From DAIOHQ01 sp036744635 (GTDB lineage: Bacteria > Planctomycetota > Phycisphaerae > Tepidisphaerales > Tepidisphaeraceae): 8,598 bases of DNA. Of this stretch, positions 6,329 through 8,598 are shown in pieces. Under the pieces are notes generated by a model. The model was not told the DNA's origin and did no database searches. It saw nothing but the letters and a program-made list of their open reading frames with translations. Made by a program: the position numbers and the translations under genes. Location: positions 1-8,598 of the forward strand of contig DAIOHQ010000216.1 of the NCBI GenBank assembly GCA_036744635.1, in the 5' to 3' direction. How positions within the stretch are numbered: position 1 is the stretch's first letter; each line of letters opens with the position of its first letter.

Positions 6329-6382
6329 CGGGGCATGGTACGCGGGCCGGCGAAGAAATTCACCGCGGAGCCAAGGGAGGAG

Positions 6383-6427
6383 GAAACGTGAAACGTGAAG
6401 AAGACTGCTCTTCATGTTTCACGTTTC
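6383..6427. repeat. 18-bp hairpin built from CACGTTT heptamers
   Basis: The left arm 6383-6400 pairs with 6410-6427 over 18 positions with a single G-T wobble; the loop is nine bases. The arms are made of seven-base units: aaacgtg at 6384-6390 and 6391-6397, then catgttt (6413-6419), cacgttt (6420-6426) and a further cacgttt (6427-6433). It lies between the deacylase-like gene and the FAD-dehydrogenase gene, both on the minus strand. No T-run follows it on either strand, so it is a poor intrinsic terminator. It may stabilise the 3' end of the upstream mRNA or be a mobile palindromic repeat. Confidence 0.65.
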
Positions 6428-6464
6428 ACGTTTCTGCTGTCGCATGCCTGCTTCACCAGCCGCA

Positions 6465-6923
6465 CTACATCTGTCGCCCAAAGTGGGCCACTTCCGGCTG
6501 GGCGATTCTGCGGTAGTCCGCCAGCGTCATGGTCACCGCGTCGCAGTGGGTGCCGGCCTGGAAGGTGACCTGGTCATCCTTGATCAGCGCCTCGTCGATC
6601 ACGGTGGGCATGCCGTACATCCGGCCAATCGGCGGCTCAGCGCCGGGCTCGCAGTCGCCAAACAGCTCCCGGAGCTGGGCCTCATCGGCCATCTTCACCT
6701 GATCGGCGTCGAGCTGCTTTTTCAGCTCGCCCATGTCGATGCGGTAACAGGCGGGCAGGGCGCACATCACCCATTGCCCATCCGCCTGCACCACCACCGG
6801 CTTGATCACCTTTTTGCCGGAAATGTGCTCCTTGGCGGCCAGGTCCTGGGCGGTGTAGGCCGTGTCGTGATGGAGGGATTGATACCGGACCCCCATTTGA
6901 TCCAGATACGATTGCAGTCGCAT
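6465..6923 (-). CDS. YbaK/ProX-type aminoacyl-tRNA deacylase-like protein
   Basis: Single-domain protein of 152 residues from the YbaK/aminoacyl-tRNA-editing superfamily, whose members hydrolyse mischarged tRNAs in trans. Visible family marks are TAYTAQDLAA near residues 21-30, GKKVIKPVVV (36-45) with the conserved lysines, the turn CEPGAEPPIG (91-100), which matches the G-x-x-P-x-x-x-P-P-x-G loop of the active-site rim, and FQAGTHCDAV (121-130) with the conserved G-x-H. The open frame extends ten codons further up to 6953, but AGGAGG (6928-6933) sits just four bases before the ATG at 6923, and the longer start would fall within the likely -10 box. Which amino acid and tRNA it edits cannot be told; Cys- or Ala-tRNA(Pro) are the known targets of relatives. 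It appears to be transcribed from its own promoter. Confidence 0.85.
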   Translation of the reverse strand: MRLQSYLDQMGVRYQSLHHDTAYTAQDLAAKEHISGKKVIKPVVVQADGQWVMCALPACYRIDMGELKKQLDADQVKMADEAQLRELFGDCEPGAEPPIGRMYGMPTVIDEALIKDDQVTFQAGTHCDAVTMTLADYRRIAQPEVAHFGRQM

Positions 6924-6927
6924 ACAA

Positions 6928-6933
6928 CCTCCT
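6928..6933 (-). promoter_or_regulatory. Strong Shine-Dalgarno site that decides the deacylase start
   Basis: AGGAGG followed by T on the minus strand, four bases before the ATG at 6923. It is the best match to the 16S rRNA tail in the window and selects this ATG over the in-frame ATG at 6953. Confidence 0.8.
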
Positions 6934-6951
6934 GCAAAAGAGTAATCCATC

Positions 6952-6979
6952 AACGTATCGCTGAAATCGCGGATGTCAA
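6952..6979 (-). promoter_or_regulatory. Likely sigma-70-type promoter of the deacylase-like gene
   Basis: A perfect -35 box TTGACA (plus-strand tgtcaa at 6974-6979) is followed after 16 bases by TACGTT (6952-6957), which shares three positions with TATAAT including the first two and the last. Transcription would start about 20 bases before the ATG at 6923, just upstream of the AGGAGG site. Upstream lies a run of T-rich DNA on the transcribed strand (6980-7012) that could serve as an UP element. The -10 match is weak, hence moderate confidence. Confidence 0.5.
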
Positions 6980-7041
6980 AAGAAAAATGGAGAAAAACCT
7001 GAGAAAAGTTTTGGCATGTCCATGCGCGGCGCGCAGCGAGC

Positions 7042-7998
7042 TCAGGCGGCCTGGCGGCGTCGGCGGAGCAGCAGTATCGCCCAACCGCCGGCGAAGACCA
7101 CCGCGACGGCCGACAATGCCACAGTTGGCCGGCTCAGGCCGGCGGTGGTTGGGATTTCGCTGACGCCGAGAAACTGGCGGATGTATTCATCGTGGCCGGG
7201 AAGCGCGCCGGCGCCCGCAAAACGCCAGGTATCGGTGTGCCCGGTTCCGGGTGCGATCACCAGGCGCTTGAGCGACTGTGGGGACTTGCTGGCGGCCAGA
7301 ATGGCGCGCTGGTCTGCCTCGGGAAAGGCATCTTTCTCGCCGGCCATGATCCAGATTCGCAGGTCATCCCGCCGGGCGACGGCGGACGGGATGTCGACGC
7401 CCTTGAGGATGGACTTGAGGTCGCCATGGACGAACAGCGGCGCCGCCCAGGCCGAGCTGTAGCCGGCTTTGCGCATCTCGTCGATCGCCAGCCAGGCGTT
7501 GCGGAACGGCGACATCGCCAGCACGCCGCTGATGCGCTCATCAGCGCCCGCCTCCAGCAGCGCGGTGGATGCCCCCATGCTGCGGCCATAGACGTTGTAC
7601 GGCTTGGCCAGCCCGCGCCCGTCCGCCCAGTTGATCACCGCGCGCAGATCATCCTGCTCGTGGAAGCCGAGGGTGGAGAAGTGGCGGGAATGGGTGGACT
7701 GCCCGTGCTCGCGGAAGTCGAAAAAGATAACGTTCCGGCCGCACTGGCTGCGAATCCACTCCCAGCCGACCATGCGCTCCTTGCTGGAGCCGTAGCCATG
7801 ACAGATGAACAGCGTCCCCCGCGCCGTCCCGCTGGCCGGAAGATACCAGGCGGAGATGCCGGCCGGGAAATCGCCGCCGGTCTTGACGGTGAAGGATTCA
7901 AACGGCTCGGTGGGAACGCGGGCGAAGCTGCTGCCGCCGCAAGCGCCCAGCACGCAGGCGAGGAAAAAGATTCTCAAAAGTGCTGCGCGGGCAAACAT
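7042..7998 (-). CDS. Secreted alpha/beta hydrolase, lipoprotein-like with C-terminal membrane helix
   Basis: Serine hydrolase of the S9/esterase-like alpha/beta fold, about 318 residues; substrate unknown. After the signal sequence come the oxyanion strand CHGYGSS (His67-Gly68), FFDFREHGQS (about 92-101), the nucleophile elbow GRSMG (Ser140), a late acid in AGEKD (Asp223) and TGH (His254), so the triad appears complete. The N-terminus MFARAALLRIFFLACVLGAC is a signal peptide ending in a lipobox-like LGAC (Cys20). The C-terminus has a hydrophobic helix (about 292-311) followed by RRRR, a second possible anchor. The open frame extends back into the pilus ATPase gene to 8262, which is overlap only. 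An in-frame ATG at 8040 is an alternative start; neither it nor 7998 has a clear ribosome site, and I chose the one giving a standard-length signal peptide. It follows the ATPase gene by 67 bases (25 with the longer start). Confidence 0.82.
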   Translation of the reverse strand: MFARAALLRIFFLACVLGACGGSSFARVPTEPFESFTVKTGGDFPAGISAWYLPASGTARGTLFICHGYGSSKERMVGWEWIRSQCGRNVIFFDFREHGQSTHSRHFSTLGFHEQDDLRAVINWADGRGLAKPYNVYGRSMGASTALLEAGADERISGVLAMSPFRNAWLAIDEMRKAGYSSAWAAPLFVHGDLKSILKGVDIPSAVARRDDLRIWIMAGEKDAFPEADQRAILAASKSPQSLKRLVIAPGTGHTDTWRFAGAGALPGHDEYIRQFLGVSEIPTTAGLSRPTVALSAVAVVFAGGWAILLLRRRRQAA

Positions 7999-8065
7999 GT
8001 TCAACCAGCGATGATAGACGGCCAAGATGCGGATGTACATGCATGGCGATTGAGCGGGCGCCGGT

Positions 8066-8598
8066 TTACTGCCGGAGCCGCGTATCGCTGTTGCTGATGC
8101 CGCGCAGCGCCAGCCGCAGGGCGTCGACGTTGGTGGCCAGGCGCTGAGCTTCGGTGACGTCGATAATTTGTCGCTGAAACAGCTCGGTAAGGTGCTGATC
8201 GAAGCTCTGGCTGCCGGCCTCCTTGTTGCCCACCGCCCCTTTGAGCTTCTCGTATTCCCCATCGAGGATGTACTTGCGCACGATGGGCGTGGCCATCATG
8301 ATCTCGACCACCGGCACCCGCCCCTTGCCTTCGCGGCGCTTGGCGAGGCGCTGGCCCATCACGCCGATCAGGTTCATGCCAAGCTGCGTCTGCTGCAGCT
8401 CCTTCTGCGCTGGGTCGAACAGCGAGACCATGCGCTCGATGGTCATGGCCGCATTGGTGGCGTGAACGGTGCTGAAGACCAGGTGCCCGGTGTCGGCCGC
8501 CCGCAGCGCTGTCCCCAGCGAAAAGCTGTCGCGGATCTCGCCGATCATGATGGTATCGGGGTCCTGCCGCATCATCTCGCGCAGGCCATACTCGTAGC
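8066..8598 (-). CDS. pilT: PilT-type type IV pilus retraction ATPase, 3' part
   Basis: C-terminal 176 residues or so of a secretion/pilus hexameric ATPase; the 5' part, with Walker A, lies beyond the window edge. The visible part opens with EYGLREMMRQDPDTIMIGEI, the Walker B region, with its catalytic Glu in GEIRD. It continues with the His box TGHLVFSTVHATNA, then the MGQRLAKRREGKGRVPVVEI stretch and ATPIVRKYILDGE. The VPVVEI...ATPIVRK...FDQHLTELFQR layout is that of PilT/PilU (retraction) and not of GspE/PilB, which carry a zinc-knuckle region. PilU or another PilT paralogue is possible. It would power pilus depolymerisation at the inner membrane. The first ATG visible (8575) is internal and is not the start. 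The alpha/beta hydrolase gene follows on the same strand with no evident terminator between. Confidence 0.85.
   Translation of the reverse strand, partial: YEYGLREMMRQDPDTIMIGEIRDSFSLGTALRAADTGHLVFSTVHATNAAMTIERMVSLFDPAQKELQQTQLGMNLIGVMGQRLAKRREGKGRVPVVEIMMATPIVRKYILDGEYEKLKGAVGNKEAGSQSFDQHLTELFQRQIIDVTEAQRLATNVDALRLALRGISNSDTRLRQ

Noticed and set aside
7014..7025. gcatg/catgc palindrome after the hydrolase gene as terminator or operator
   Set aside because: Five-base half-sites with a two-base centre are expected by chance, and no T-run is properly placed after it.
7999..8262. N-terminal extension of the alpha/beta hydrolase frame
   Set aside because: It overlaps the end of the pilus ATPase gene in another frame, lacks any family similarity, and the signal peptide begins only at 7998 (or 8040).

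Overview
Seven protein genes, all on the minus strand, fill positions 489-8598. Transcription therefore runs from high to low coordinates. The DNA is GC-rich. Several traits suggest a planctomycete, probably of the Phycisphaerae type, though this is inferred from protein style without any marker gene: a cytosolic-type S1 sulfatase, a membrane-anchored pseudopilin-like protein with a near H-X9-DG motif, an out-of-frame copy of the DLRATPDRCPECG zinc-ribbon phrase common in planctomycete proteins, weak or missing Shine-Dalgarno sites at several starts, and seven-base tandem repeats in spacers.

Layout in transcription order: (1) 3' part of a PilT-type type IV pilus retraction ATPase, cut by the window edge (8066-8598); (2) a secreted alpha/beta hydrolase with a lipobox and a C-terminal membrane helix (7042-7998); (3) a YbaK/ProX-type aminoacyl-tRNA deacylase-like protein behind its own likely promoter and a strong AGGAGG site (6465-6923); (4) a FAD-dependent dehydrogenase of the COG2509 type (4628-6328); (5) a small single-pass pseudopilin-like protein (3834-4430); (6) a sulfatase (2241-3713); (7) a GH57 1,4-alpha-glucan branching enzyme (489-2234). 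The last two are only 6 bases apart and are almost certainly co-transcribed. The others are separated by spacers of about 70-200 bases and look like mostly independent housekeeping or accessory genes.

The non-coding parts hold most of the unusual structure. Positions 1-219 carry a heptamer (acaggtc) in four alternating orientations, ending in a long imperfect hairpin with arms of about 75 bases. The spacer after the pseudopilin gene contains a zinc-ribbon remnant out of frame with it, then a perfect hairpin that covers the Shine-Dalgarno site of the sulfatase. Two other spacers contain heptanucleotide arrays, one AT-rich and direct, the other folded into an 18-bp stem. Several of the genes contain Gly-rich low-complexity insertions, in two of them encoded by long G homopolymers. 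I see no CRISPR array, rRNA, tRNA, transposase or phage gene. I do not see a clear new multi-gene system; the best leads are the hairpin element at the left edge and the orphan zinc-ribbon tail.
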